Part shown: positions 1 to 7,006 of the stretch, in pieces | How the letters are laid out: each line of letters starts with the position of its first letter | How positions within the stretch are numbered: position 1 is the first letter of the stretch | From: an uncultured Caldisericota bacterium | GTDB taxonomy: Bacteria > Caldisericota > Caldisericia > Cryosericales > Cryosericaceae | Length of the DNA stretch: 64,000 bases | Reading direction: 5' to 3' | Assembly: GCA_903871855.1 (NCBI GenBank) | Contig: CAIQIK010000020.1 | Coordinates: 186,001 to 250,000, forward strand | Notes under the pieces: model-generated | Databases searched by the model: none | The model's input: the letters and a program-made list of their open reading frames with translations, nothing else | What the model was told of the DNA's origin: nothing | Made by a program: the position numbers and the translations under genes

Positions 1-826
1 TGTTAAGCTCGGCCGCCTTTTCCTGTGCATACTTAACGAAATCAAAGGTGGTATTCTCCGCTTTCTGTTTCACGATCTCGTCATAGATGGCCTGAGCAAC
101 CTTCTTCTTCGCAGCGATTGTCGAAGAAGAGTCACTGTCAGCGTTAATATTTATGAGGAGATGCTCGGCATTGACACGTCCTTCAGAGGCGAAGTAAGTT
201 TTGATGTCCGCGTCCGAGACGGTGACGCTGGCGTCGATTTCGGCTGTCACGGCATCGGCCAGCTGCTGTCGTTCGACATATGGCTGGACCTGAGTGCGGA
301 TCGTAGCCTTGAACTTGTCCATCGAGCCATACTTAGCTATGACGGCATCATTGAATCCCTGAGTGTCCGTTCCAAACTGTTGCTGGGATTGTGTGACGGC
401 ATTGTCGACTTCTGTGTCGAGAGCGGTCTTCAGCTTGGCCTGGTCCAGTTTCATGTCCTTGGATTTGGCATATTGAATGAACAGCTCCTGCTCGATCGAG
501 CTGTCGATGACGTTCTGACGAACAGACTTGAGCGTGCTCGCATTCTCAGCGGTCGTCAGATCCATTCCGTATTGCTTGTACATATCGATGTAATTCTGGA
601 CGCGTGCCGTGATGTCGGACTGGAGGATCTTCTCGGTGCCGACCTGATACGCTATCGTCCCGGTGGCGCTCTTGATTGCAAAGAAGGAGCCCCACGTAGC
701 AAGTACCACAACAAGTACGATAGCGATAATTCTCATGACAATGGGAAACCGATCCTTGCGATGTTTCCCCGGCTTCTCGACAAGTCCCACCTTACGTTTC
801 TGTCTGATCTTGCTTTCTTTTCCCAT
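1..826 (-). CDS. SurA_N/PpiC-type membrane-anchored foldase (5' part, runs off left edge)
   Basis: Read on the minus strand from the ATG at 824-826 (RBS GAGGAG 9 nt upstream); 275 codons are present and the 3' end lies outside the window. The product begins with a basic stretch of about 28 residues, then one hydrophobic helix (about residues 29-50), then a long, charged, helical region like the SurA/PrsA N-terminal chaperone domain. Near residue 225 the motif VNAEHLLI resembles the first strand of a parvulin peptidyl-prolyl isomerase domain (consensus 'RHILV'). There is no lipobox cysteine, so it is probably anchored by an uncleaved helix with the chaperone domain outside the cell, helping secreted proteins fold. 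It lies 78 nt downstream of lipM on the same strand. The catalytic domain is not visible, so isomerase activity is not shown. Confidence 0.72.
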   Translation of the reverse strand, partial: MGKESKIRQKRKVGLVEKPGKHRKDRFPIVMRIIAIVLVVVLATWGSFFAIKSATGTIAYQVGTEKILQSDITARVQNYIDMYKQYGMDLTTAENASTLKSVRQNVIDSSIEQELFIQYAKSKDMKLDQAKLKTALDTEVDNAVTQSQQQFGTDTQGFNDAVIAKYGSMDKFKATIRTQVQPYVERQQLADAVTAEIDASVTVSDADIKTYFASEGRVNAEHLLININADSDSSSTIAAKKKVAQAIYDEIVKQKAENTTFDFVKYAQEKAAELN

Positions 827-904
827 CCTGTCGCTCCTCGGTCGAGTCTGCTTGTGCGGACAGACGACTCAGATAACAATCAAAGAACTATACCATGATT
901 CCTT

Positions 905-1708
905 TCATCTTAAAGCGTTCCATTCTTCTCGGCCATATTTCCGGGCGACAATGCCGGAGGCGTTCAGCGCCTCTCGCGCAGTAAGAGAATCGCGAAGAAG
1001 ATGGATGCCTTCGGCAACCGAAAAGGCTGCAACGAGTGCGGCTGCCATTTCGTCGAATGAGACAGCTCGGTGTGCCTCGTCGCTGACGCTGGTCATGAGA
1101 CGAGCGGCCCGTTGCGCGGCATCTTGCACATTTGGCTGGGATGTCCGGACTACCGCAAAAAGTTTCTCCAGGTCATTCTTCAGAACGACAGAGCCGTGTT
1201 GGAGGAAACCGTCGCGCGTTCGCATCTGTGCAGAGCCGACAATTTTTCTTTGACAGGCGACGATGTCGGTGGTTCCCGGTGCCGTGAAGCACGATGCAGA
1301 TACAAAGCCGGTGGAGCCATGCGGAGCAAGTGCGGCCGATACTCCGACAACCAGGAGAGCTGCGACAATCGGTCCGCATATCCACTCATACGATGCTTCC
1401 AGCCCGAGAGCATAGAGAGGATCCGACTGTGGGATGGACACCGAGTAGGTGACTTCCATGTCGTGGAGCACCGCCCTGCCCCCCGTAGGGCGTCGGACCC
1501 ACGCAAGATGTCTCCTGCCTATTTCGGCGAAGTCCAGAGTTTCTGAAGCTCGCTGAGCGAAGCCGAGGGATGCCGTGGCAGGTGTCCACCCATAGAAACG
1601 AAGGATTGGCATACCCGACTGGCAGGCAGTATCAAACAAAGCCTCGTCTATGGCCATGTTCTCGTATGGAGTGCCGATGCCGGACATGATGCATCGCCAA
1701 GTTCTCAT
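905..1708 (-). CDS. lipM: Lipoate/octanoate protein transferase, LipM-like
   Basis: 267 aa, BPL_LplA_LipB fold. The N-terminus (TWR..MSG...NMAIDEALF) matches the LplA/LipM opening, so the ATG at 1708 is preferred over the internal Met8. RRPTGGRAVLHD (about residues 72-83) is the substrate-binding signature. A cysteine at residue 140 in the SASCF context, followed by QRKIVGSAQ (Lys155) and LQHGS, fits LipM-type octanoyltransferases, which use a Cys nucleophile to move octanoate from ACP to the H protein; lipoate-protein ligase A is the alternative. A glycine-cleavage H protein with its lipoyl lysine is encoded at 47.2 kb, a likely acceptor. The gene is transcribed divergently from the methyltransferase at 1821. 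Confidence 0.82.
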   Translation of the reverse strand: MRTWRCIMSGIGTPYENMAIDEALFDTACQSGMPILRFYGWTPATASLGFAQRASETLDFAEIGRRHLAWVRRPTGGRAVLHDMEVTYSVSIPQSDPLYALGLEASYEWICGPIVAALLVVGVSAALAPHGSTGFVSASCFTAPGTTDIVACQRKIVGSAQMRTRDGFLQHGSVVLKNDLEKLFAVVRTSQPNVQDAAQRAARLMTSVSDEAHRAVSFDEMAAALVAAFSVAEGIHLLRDSLTAREALNASGIVARKYGREEWNALR

Positions 1709-1783
1709 GCCAACATGCTACGGGCATGGACGCTACTGTCAAGAAAGATCTGAGTGAAGACAAGTTCAAGAGCTGCTTTCGTG

Positions 1784-1811
1784 TTGCATTTTGGCCTTGA
1801 TGCCTTAGTAT
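1784..1811 (+). promoter_or_regulatory. Sigma-A-type promoter of the methyltransferase gene
   Basis: TTGCAT (1784-1789), 16 nt spacer, TAGTAT (1806-1811). The ATG at 1821 is only 9 nt past the -10 box, so the predicted start site falls at or beside the initiation codon. No Shine-Dalgarno sequence precedes that ATG. Confidence 0.5.
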
Positions 1812-1820
1812 TTTTGACAT

Positions 1821-2561
1821 ATGATAACTGCGGACTGGACACGCGAGTACTTTGACGATACGTACAGGTGCCTCTTTCTGGATACGGTGGACCCGGCCAG
1901 AACAAGGTACCAAGTGCAGCAGCTCCTGAAAATGTGCGCAGTACTGCCCGGAGCTACCGTTCTTGATGTTGGATGTGGCGTTGGACGGCACAGCATCGAG
2001 TTTGCGAGACTCGGCTTCAGGGTGACCGGTGTAGACATGAATGCAGACTACATCGCTGCGTGTCGCGAGCGTGCTGCGCAACTGGGGTTGAAGGTCACGT
2101 TCTGTGCAATGGACAGTCGTGTCATGAGGCTCGACGTGAGCGCGGATCTGACCATCTCTCTCTGGAGCTCATTCGGCTACTACGGTGAGGTCGGAGACCT
2201 GCAGATACTTCAAAGAGTCTCGGAGCACACGAGGCGGGGCGGGCGCGTAGTCATAGATGTTGAGAACCGTGACTACATCGTGAAACACTTCGTACCCGAA
2301 GAATGGCATGAAAATGGGCAGGGGCTTGTCTTGGAGAAGCGTCGATTTGACGCGACGGATGGCACTGTCTCCACGAGGCGCGTCGTTCTGAGCGGGGGAG
2401 AGCGTCGCGAGTACCGTCGTGTGCTGCGTATGTATACTGTGGCTGAGCTGGCAGCGTTGCTTGAAACAGCGGGGCTGCGGTCCGAACGCTGGTGCGGTGA
2501 CTATGATGGATCACGGTTTGGACCTGAATCCAAGCGCATGATCGCTATTGCTGAGAGGTGA
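1821..2561 (+). CDS. Class I SAM-dependent methyltransferase
   Basis: 246 aa. VLDVGCGVGRHSIEFA (about residues 49-64) is motif I of Rossmann-fold methyltransferases, followed by VTGVDMNADYIAACRERA, which supplies the acidic residue that binds the ribose of S-adenosylmethionine. The start WTREYFDDTYRCLFL resembles the N-terminus of small Methyltransf_11/25 proteins, supporting the ATG at 1821 although it has no RBS. The substrate cannot be told. It ends 1 nt before the cdaA ATG, so it is probably the first gene of the cdaA-cdaR-truB run. Confidence 0.85.
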   Translation: MITADWTREYFDDTYRCLFLDTVDPARTRYQVQQLLKMCAVLPGATVLDVGCGVGRHSIEFARLGFRVTGVDMNADYIAACRERAAQLGLKVTFCAMDSRVMRLDVSADLTISLWSSFGYYGEVGDLQILQRVSEHTRRGGRVVIDVENRDYIVKHFVPEEWHENGQGLVLEKRRFDATDGTVSTRRVVLSGGERREYRRVLRMYTVAELAALLETAGLRSERWCGDYDGSRFGPESKRMIAIAER

Positions 2562-2562
2562 T

Positions 2563-3477
2563 ATGGTTTTCCTGCAGAAGTTTTTTGCTGACCTGTTCGT
2601 AAATCTCACGCTAGGGCGAGGCATCTCCATCCTCATTGATGTCGTCCTGACATCCCTTCTGTTCTACGCTGTCCTGAGGCTTATCTCAAATACTCGTGCA
2701 CTTCAGCTGGCTCAGGGTCTCGTGATCTACTATCTGCTCGTGTTCGGAGTGGAGTGGCTCAGTCTCAAAGCCGGACTGCTGGCCCTCAACAGCGTGTTCA
2801 GCTGGTTGCGCAGCTTCTCGACGTCCTTTCTGCCACTGCTGCTTGTCATGGTCTTCCAGCCTGAACTGCGGCGGATGCTCGGTCGACTCGGCAGCAGCAA
2901 GCTGGTATCATCCGACACGCGCACGCAGTTCATGGACGTTCACGATTGGGAAGAGTCCGTTGATGAGGTTGTGAAGAGCGTCAAGTACCTGTCGATGAAC
3001 CGGATCGGCGCGCTCATCTGCCTACAGAGACAAACTGGTCTCGAAGACTATGTAGAGACCGGAGTCCGGCTTGACGCCCTGGTAAGAGCAGAAACACTGT
3101 CCGCGCTTTTCTACCCCAACAGCGCGCTCCATGACGGCGGCGTGATCGTAGCAAGTAATCGCATCGTCGCCGCGAGGTGTCTGTTTCCGTTGACTGCAAG
3201 TGCAGACCTGGAGCGAGGACTTGGGACCAGGCACCGTGCTGCCATTGGCATTACGGAGGAGACTGACTCCATTGTTGTCGTTGTATCCGAGCAGACAGGG
3301 GTCATTTCTCTTGCAGTACGCGGCAAATTGACACGCTATCTGAGCCCGCTTGAACTTAGAGGAATGCTGCTGGTCATGACGAAGCCCATAGCCAGCGAGC
3401 ACAGGTTCAGTTTAACCGGATTCTTACGCAGACGGAAGTCGAACGGACAACAGGGAGGTGGAGATGGCCAAGCGTAA
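2563..3477 (+). CDS. cdaA: Diadenylate cyclase CdaA (c-di-AMP synthase)
   Basis: 304 aa from the ATG at 2563, which has GAGAGGTG just upstream; an in-frame TTG at 2548 is less likely. Three hydrophobic helices fill residues 1 to about 100 (membrane anchor), followed by a DAC/DisA_N domain. Catalytic motifs are ALHDGG (about residues 188-193) and GTRHRAA (about 228). The usual 'DGA' reads DGG here. The enzyme condenses two ATP into cyclic di-AMP at the inner face of the membrane. The next gene, cdaR, overlaps by 14 nt and encodes its usual regulator, so the pair is translationally coupled. The glmM gene that often follows cdaR is replaced here by truB. Confidence 0.95.
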   Translation: MVFLQKFFADLFVNLTLGRGISILIDVVLTSLLFYAVLRLISNTRALQLAQGLVIYYLLVFGVEWLSLKAGLLALNSVFSWLRSFSTSFLPLLLVMVFQPELRRMLGRLGSSKLVSSDTRTQFMDVHDWEESVDEVVKSVKYLSMNRIGALICLQRQTGLEDYVETGVRLDALVRAETLSALFYPNSALHDGGVIVASNRIVAARCLFPLTASADLERGLGTRHRAAIGITEETDSIVVVVSEQTGVISLAVRGKLTRYLSPLELRGMLLVMTKPIASEHRFSLTGFLRRRKSNGQQGGGDGQA

Positions 3478-4687
3478 TATTGGTGCCATGCTGTTCAACT
3501 CCAAGATCATCTCTGTGCTCCTGGCTGTTTTGCTCTGGGTCTACGTCGTCGGGATTCGTGGTCCTGATACGACGAAATCTGTTGAGGCACAAGCGATGGC
3601 CGTGAACGTACCTCAGGGGTACGTCCTGGTAGGGACGCTTCCTACGGTAACCGTGACGCTGCGTGGTCCCATGAATACGCTGTGGAACGTCACGAGTGGC
3701 TACGTAACACCTACCGTCGACTTGCGGGGACGAACCGAGGGATCCTTCATCGCATCGGTTCAAGCTCAGGTCATCGGGCTTACCGGCGTGACGGTAGAGA
3801 CTGTTTCTCCCAAGGAAGTCAACGTCCAACTCGAGCTTCTGAAGACGGTCACCATTCCTGTCCACCCAGAAGTGAGTGGCACGTTGCCCCTGAGCCTGGT
3901 CCTCGGGACCTTGCGCGTTGAGCCGGATTCTATCGAGGTATCGGGTCCCGGTTCGATCGTAAACCAGGTGAAGGAAGCAGCGCTGGTCGTTGCACTGGAC
4001 AAACTGGGAACGGCCATAGGCGGCAACCTCACAGTTGCCGGGGACGTTGTCGTCTATGATGCCAGCGGCAATATCGTCCAGGGCGTACTGCTGTCTCCGC
4101 GGTCAGCAGTTGCCATTTTGCCGATTCTTGACGCGTCCACACTGAAAACTGTGCCAATCATTCCGAGCGTCATCGGGCATCCGATGAGCGGGTATGCCGT
4201 AGCAAGCAGCTCGTGCACTCCGGCAATCGTCATGGTTACGGGAACGGCAGTGGCACTGAGCCAGGTTCAGGTGGTTTCGACGATTGCAATTGACATCTCA
4301 GGCGAGTCAGGTACTCTCACGAAGCAAGTTGACCTGGCCCTTCCGCCGGGGGTCTCGCTCATCGGTGGGAGCAAAGCCGTGTCGTGCCGTATCGTCATCG
4401 AGCAAGTTGTCGTTCTTGCCATCCCGGACGTGCCGATTGAGGTTCGAGGGGCTGGGCCGGGGTGGAAGGTGTCCCTTGGCACGACAACCGCGTCGGTCCT
4501 CATCAGTGGAACGAACTCCGCTGTCATGGCTCTCAAGTCTTCCCAGATCAAGGCGTATGTCGACGTCAGCCAGCCTCCGCTCGGCGATGGCAGCTACACG
4601 GTCTCAGTAGACGGGCTGATGCAGGGAGTTGTTTCTGCGACGGTGACGCCATCTTCGGTCGATGCCGATGTGCAGAAGGGGCCATAA
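3464..4687 (+). CDS. cdaR: YbbR-domain protein CdaR, regulator of CdaA
   Basis: 407 aa from the ATG at 3464 with a strong GGGAGGTGG; a GTG at 3458 lies inside that RBS. One N-terminal membrane helix (about residues 11-30, SKIISVLLAVLLWVYVVGI) is followed by about four YbbR repeats of beta-rich sequence with recurrent 'V.V.L.GP...' and 'V.P..V.V.L' patterns. This is the known architecture of CdaR, an extracytoplasmic protein that binds CdaA and modulates c-di-AMP production. It overlaps cdaA by 14 nt. The assignment rests on gene order plus repeat architecture. Confidence 0.9.
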   Translation: MAKRNIGAMLFNSKIISVLLAVLLWVYVVGIRGPDTTKSVEAQAMAVNVPQGYVLVGTLPTVTVTLRGPMNTLWNVTSGYVTPTVDLRGRTEGSFIASVQAQVIGLTGVTVETVSPKEVNVQLELLKTVTIPVHPEVSGTLPLSLVLGTLRVEPDSIEVSGPGSIVNQVKEAALVVALDKLGTAIGGNLTVAGDVVVYDASGNIVQGVLLSPRSAVAILPILDASTLKTVPIIPSVIGHPMSGYAVASSSCTPAIVMVTGTAVALSQVQVVSTIAIDISGESGTLTKQVDLALPPGVSLIGGSKAVSCRIVIEQVVVLAIPDVPIEVRGAGPGWKVSLGTTTASVLISGTNSAVMALKSSQIKAYVDVSQPPLGDGSYTVSVDGLMQGVVSATVTPSSVDADVQKGP

Positions 4688-4746
4688 CGACGCATGGTGG
4701 CTTTACTGACAACAGGTATCCACGCTCAGAACTTGGCGTCCGGCCT

Positions 4747-5655
4747 GTGAATACCTTACGTCCTGAAGGTTTTTTTGCTCTGTTCAAACCCAGTGGCCTG
4801 AGCAGTGCTCACGCTCTGCGCGTCGTCAAGGGGATTCTGAACGCTGACAAGGCTGGGTTCATAGGTACATTGGATGTTCCAGCCATGGGAGTGCTTCCTA
4901 TTGCTGTTGGCTCTGCAACGAAGCTCATCCCCTTTCTTCCGGCGAGTGAGAAGGAGTACGTAGGCGAACTCGTTCTGGGAATTACCACGATCACCGACGA
5001 CATGGACGGAGAAGTCATCGAACGCAAGGGCGCCACAGATCTCGAGGATGCGGCCGTGAAGGCAGCTATCGAAGCCGTGACAGCACAGACGGAGCAGGTT
5101 CCCCCACACGTTTCGGCCAAACAGCAGGATGGCGTACGAGGATACAAAGCAATGCGAGGCCAAGGCCGACTCATCGATTTTGCCTCGGTCCCAGTGACAG
5201 TGCGGCGGTTGACTGTTCTTCAGGAGCGCCAGGATGCTGACCTTCGCCGTGTCATATTTCGCATGATGGTGACCCCGGGCTTCTACGTGAGAGGGTTCTG
5301 CCGGGACGTGGGAGCTGTGCTGGGATGTGGCGCATGTATGGGGCGACTACTGCGTATGGGAGCCCATGGGTTTGGCGTGAGTGACACATTATCTCTGGCA
5401 ACGCTGCGGCGCAGGGTACAGGGCGGTGATCTGTCGTTTCTCACGTGGGGCGAGACAGAGGTTGCTCTTCTGGCCACTCTGCCACATATTGCCCTTGGCG
5501 ATGCGCAGTGGAGTGCATTTGGCCATGGGCTTGCCATAGACTGCGACATGGGGGAGGGAACGACCATCATGGTGAAGCGTCTCGATGGTCGACTGGGCGG
5601 CATAGCAATGGTCAGAGCTGGAAAGGCATGGCCGCTGAAAGTGTTCAGCGAGTGA
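4747..5655 (+). CDS. truB: tRNA pseudouridine synthase B (divergent active site)
   Basis: 302 aa from the GTG at 4747; the open frame extends upstream, but homology begins with FFALFKPSGLSS, so this start is a best guess without a clear RBS. TruB makes pseudouridine-55 in the T loop of tRNAs. The core signature reads GFIGTLDVPAMGVLPI (residues 37-52): the catalytic Asp43 is kept, but the usual His of 'GHTG', the Pro after Asp and the Thr of 'ATG' are replaced by Phe38, Val44 and Met47. The Tyr of KEYVG, the RGFCRDVG segment (usually 'R.L..DLG') and LGCGA are recognisable. The 3' end overlaps ribF by 4 nt (GTGA). Confidence 0.88.
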   Translation: MNTLRPEGFFALFKPSGLSSAHALRVVKGILNADKAGFIGTLDVPAMGVLPIAVGSATKLIPFLPASEKEYVGELVLGITTITDDMDGEVIERKGATDLEDAAVKAAIEAVTAQTEQVPPHVSAKQQDGVRGYKAMRGQGRLIDFASVPVTVRRLTVLQERQDADLRRVIFRMMVTPGFYVRGFCRDVGAVLGCGACMGRLLRMGAHGFGVSDTLSLATLRRRVQGGDLSFLTWGETEVALLATLPHIALGDAQWSAFGHGLAIDCDMGEGTTIMVKRLDGRLGGIAMVRAGKAWPLKVFSE

Positions 5656-6584
5656 GCACCGTCTATCTGTCGTCTTCCGAGTATCCCAGAATTGCCTCCG
5701 CGGTCGCCGTCGGGGCCTTTGACGGGTTTCATGTCGGTCACCAGCGGATTGTCAGAGAACTTGTCGATTACGGCCACAAGGCGTCTCTCGCGACTGTTAT
5801 CTATACCTTTCGACGAAACCCCAAACTGATGACTCGAGGTATCCAGGGTCTCCTGACGACGAACAGTGAGCGTGTTGAATATGCTGGAAAGACCGGAGTT
5901 GACTCCATCGTGCTCGAGGATTTCTCGGCTCGTTTCCAGGGACTGTCCGCTGAGGCCTTCGTAAGTGAGATCCTTATCAGCCGTCTGAATGCATGGGCTG
6001 TCGTCGTAGGTCAGGACTTCCATTTCGGCAAGGGCCGCGCCGGCGACGCGGAGACGATGTCCCGGATGCTCGCCAACGCTGGGCGCCGACTCATCATCAT
6101 CGACCCCGTGATGGTCGACGGGAAAACTTGCTCCAGCTCCATTATCCGCACGGTCATCATAGAGGGTGACGTGGAACGTGCAGCAAGGTTTCTCGGGCGC
6201 TCCTACTCTATTGAGGGAGTCATCGTCACCGGAAACCGTATCGGGGGATGCCTTGGTTTCCCAACGGCGAATGTTGAGGTTCCCGATCCCGTGAAACTAC
6301 TTCCCGGCGATGGTGTGTATGCCGTGCGAGTCATTGTGGGTGGAACGATTGTGAATGGGGTGTGCAACATCGGCGTTCGTCCGACGATCATTGCCGCATC
6401 CAGGCGAACCGTCGAAGTACATCTGCTCGACTTTGACCGGCAAGTATATGGCCATCTGGTGTCTGTACAGTTTGTGACGCGCCTTCGCGAGGAGGTGCGT
6501 TTTGCCTCGCCAGCCGCGCTCGCTAAACAAATCTCGCGTGACGTGATCAGGGCACGTGTCATCCTTGGGCCGGTCGACGACTGA
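5652..6584 (+). CDS. ribF: Bifunctional riboflavin kinase / FAD synthetase
   Basis: 310 aa from a GTG overlapping the truB stop; an ATG 24 nt upstream (5628) is an alternative, but the family opening 'VYLSS..YPR' supports 5652. The N-terminal FAD synthetase nucleotidyltransferase domain carries GAFDGFHVGHQ (about residues 20-30). The C-terminal riboflavin kinase domain (from about residue 180) carries GRSYSIEGVIVTGNRIG, LGFPTAN and GDGVYAV. Together they convert riboflavin to FMN and then FAD. The truB-ribF-rpsO-pnp order is the conserved tail of the nusA-infB operon of many bacteria. Confidence 0.95.
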   Translation: MSTVYLSSSEYPRIASAVAVGAFDGFHVGHQRIVRELVDYGHKASLATVIYTFRRNPKLMTRGIQGLLTTNSERVEYAGKTGVDSIVLEDFSARFQGLSAEAFVSEILISRLNAWAVVVGQDFHFGKGRAGDAETMSRMLANAGRRLIIIDPVMVDGKTCSSSIIRTVIIEGDVERAARFLGRSYSIEGVIVTGNRIGGCLGFPTANVEVPDPVKLLPGDGVYAVRVIVGGTIVNGVCNIGVRPTIIAASRRTVEVHLLDFDRQVYGHLVSVQFVTRLREEVRFASPAALAKQISRDVIRARVILGPVDD

Positions 6585-6625
6585 CAGAGAATCACACAGT
6601 GAAGTCTTGTGGTGACCGATTTTCC

Positions 6626-6659
6626 TTTACTTGTCCTGTGTTTCTGGTACAATTATAGT
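6626..6659 (+). promoter_or_regulatory. Promoter region of rpsO-pnp
   Basis: Two overlapping sigma-A-type readings are present: TTTACT (6626-6631) with a 16-nt spacer and TACAAT (6648-6653), and TTGTCC (6631-6636) with a 17-nt spacer and TATAGT (6654-6659). Either would start an rpsO leader of about 65-75 nt, separate from the upstream truB-ribF message. Confidence 0.55.
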
Positions 6660-6677
6660 ACATTTCTCCCGCACTCG

Positions 6678-6717
6678 GTCCCTCGTTCCGGCTGGACGTG
6701 AGACTGGGTCCAGGGAC
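6678..6717 (+). promoter_or_regulatory. Candidate S15 autoregulatory leader structure
   Basis: GTCCCT (6678-6683) can pair with AGGGAC (6712-6717). A competing inner helix pairs TGGAC (6693-6697) with GTCCA (6708-6712). The structure ends 5 nt before the rpsO SD (GGAGG at 6723-6727). S15 represses its own mRNA through structured leaders in several bacterial groups, and the position and mutually exclusive helices fit that, but no defined Rfam S15-leader class was matched. Confidence 0.4.
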
Positions 6718-6733
6718 ACCTTGGAGGTACAAC

Positions 6734-7000
6734 ATGCTTACAGCCGAAGAGAAGTCGAAGATTATCGGTGAGTTCAAGCTTAGTGAAGACGATACCGGTT
6801 CGTTTGAGGTTCAGGTTGCAATGCTGTCGAAGCGCATTCTTGCGCTTACTGAGCACCTGCAGAGCCATCGGAAAGATTTCAGTTCCAAGCGCGGGCTCTA
6901 CAAGTTGGTCGGAGAGCGTCGGAGACTTCTCAGCAGCCTGAGACGCGTCGACGAGGACCGTTATGCTTCCTTGATCAAGCGGCTGGGAATCCGGAAGTAG
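6734..7000 (+). CDS. rpsO: 30S ribosomal protein S15
   Basis: 88 aa, the usual S15 length, with an SD (TTGGAGG) 6 nt before the ATG at 6734. Recognisable features are the opening LTAEEKSKIIGEF, DTGSFEVQVAMLSKRI, the LTEHL..H.KDF..KRGL segment that contacts the 16S rRNA three-way junction, and the ending LIKRLGIRK. S15 is a primary binder of the 30S platform. It lies 6 nt before pnp, the classic rpsO-pnp pair, with its own promoter and a structured leader. Confidence 0.97.
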   Translation: MLTAEEKSKIIGEFKLSEDDTGSFEVQVAMLSKRILALTEHLQSHRKDFSSKRGLYKLVGERRRLLSSLRRVDEDRYASLIKRLGIRK

Positions 7001-7006
7001 GAGCCA

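Noticed and set aside
161-898. Long plus-strand open frame opposite the foldase gene
   Set aside because: The minus strand here encodes a membrane-anchored SurA-like protein with an RBS; the plus frame has no family features.
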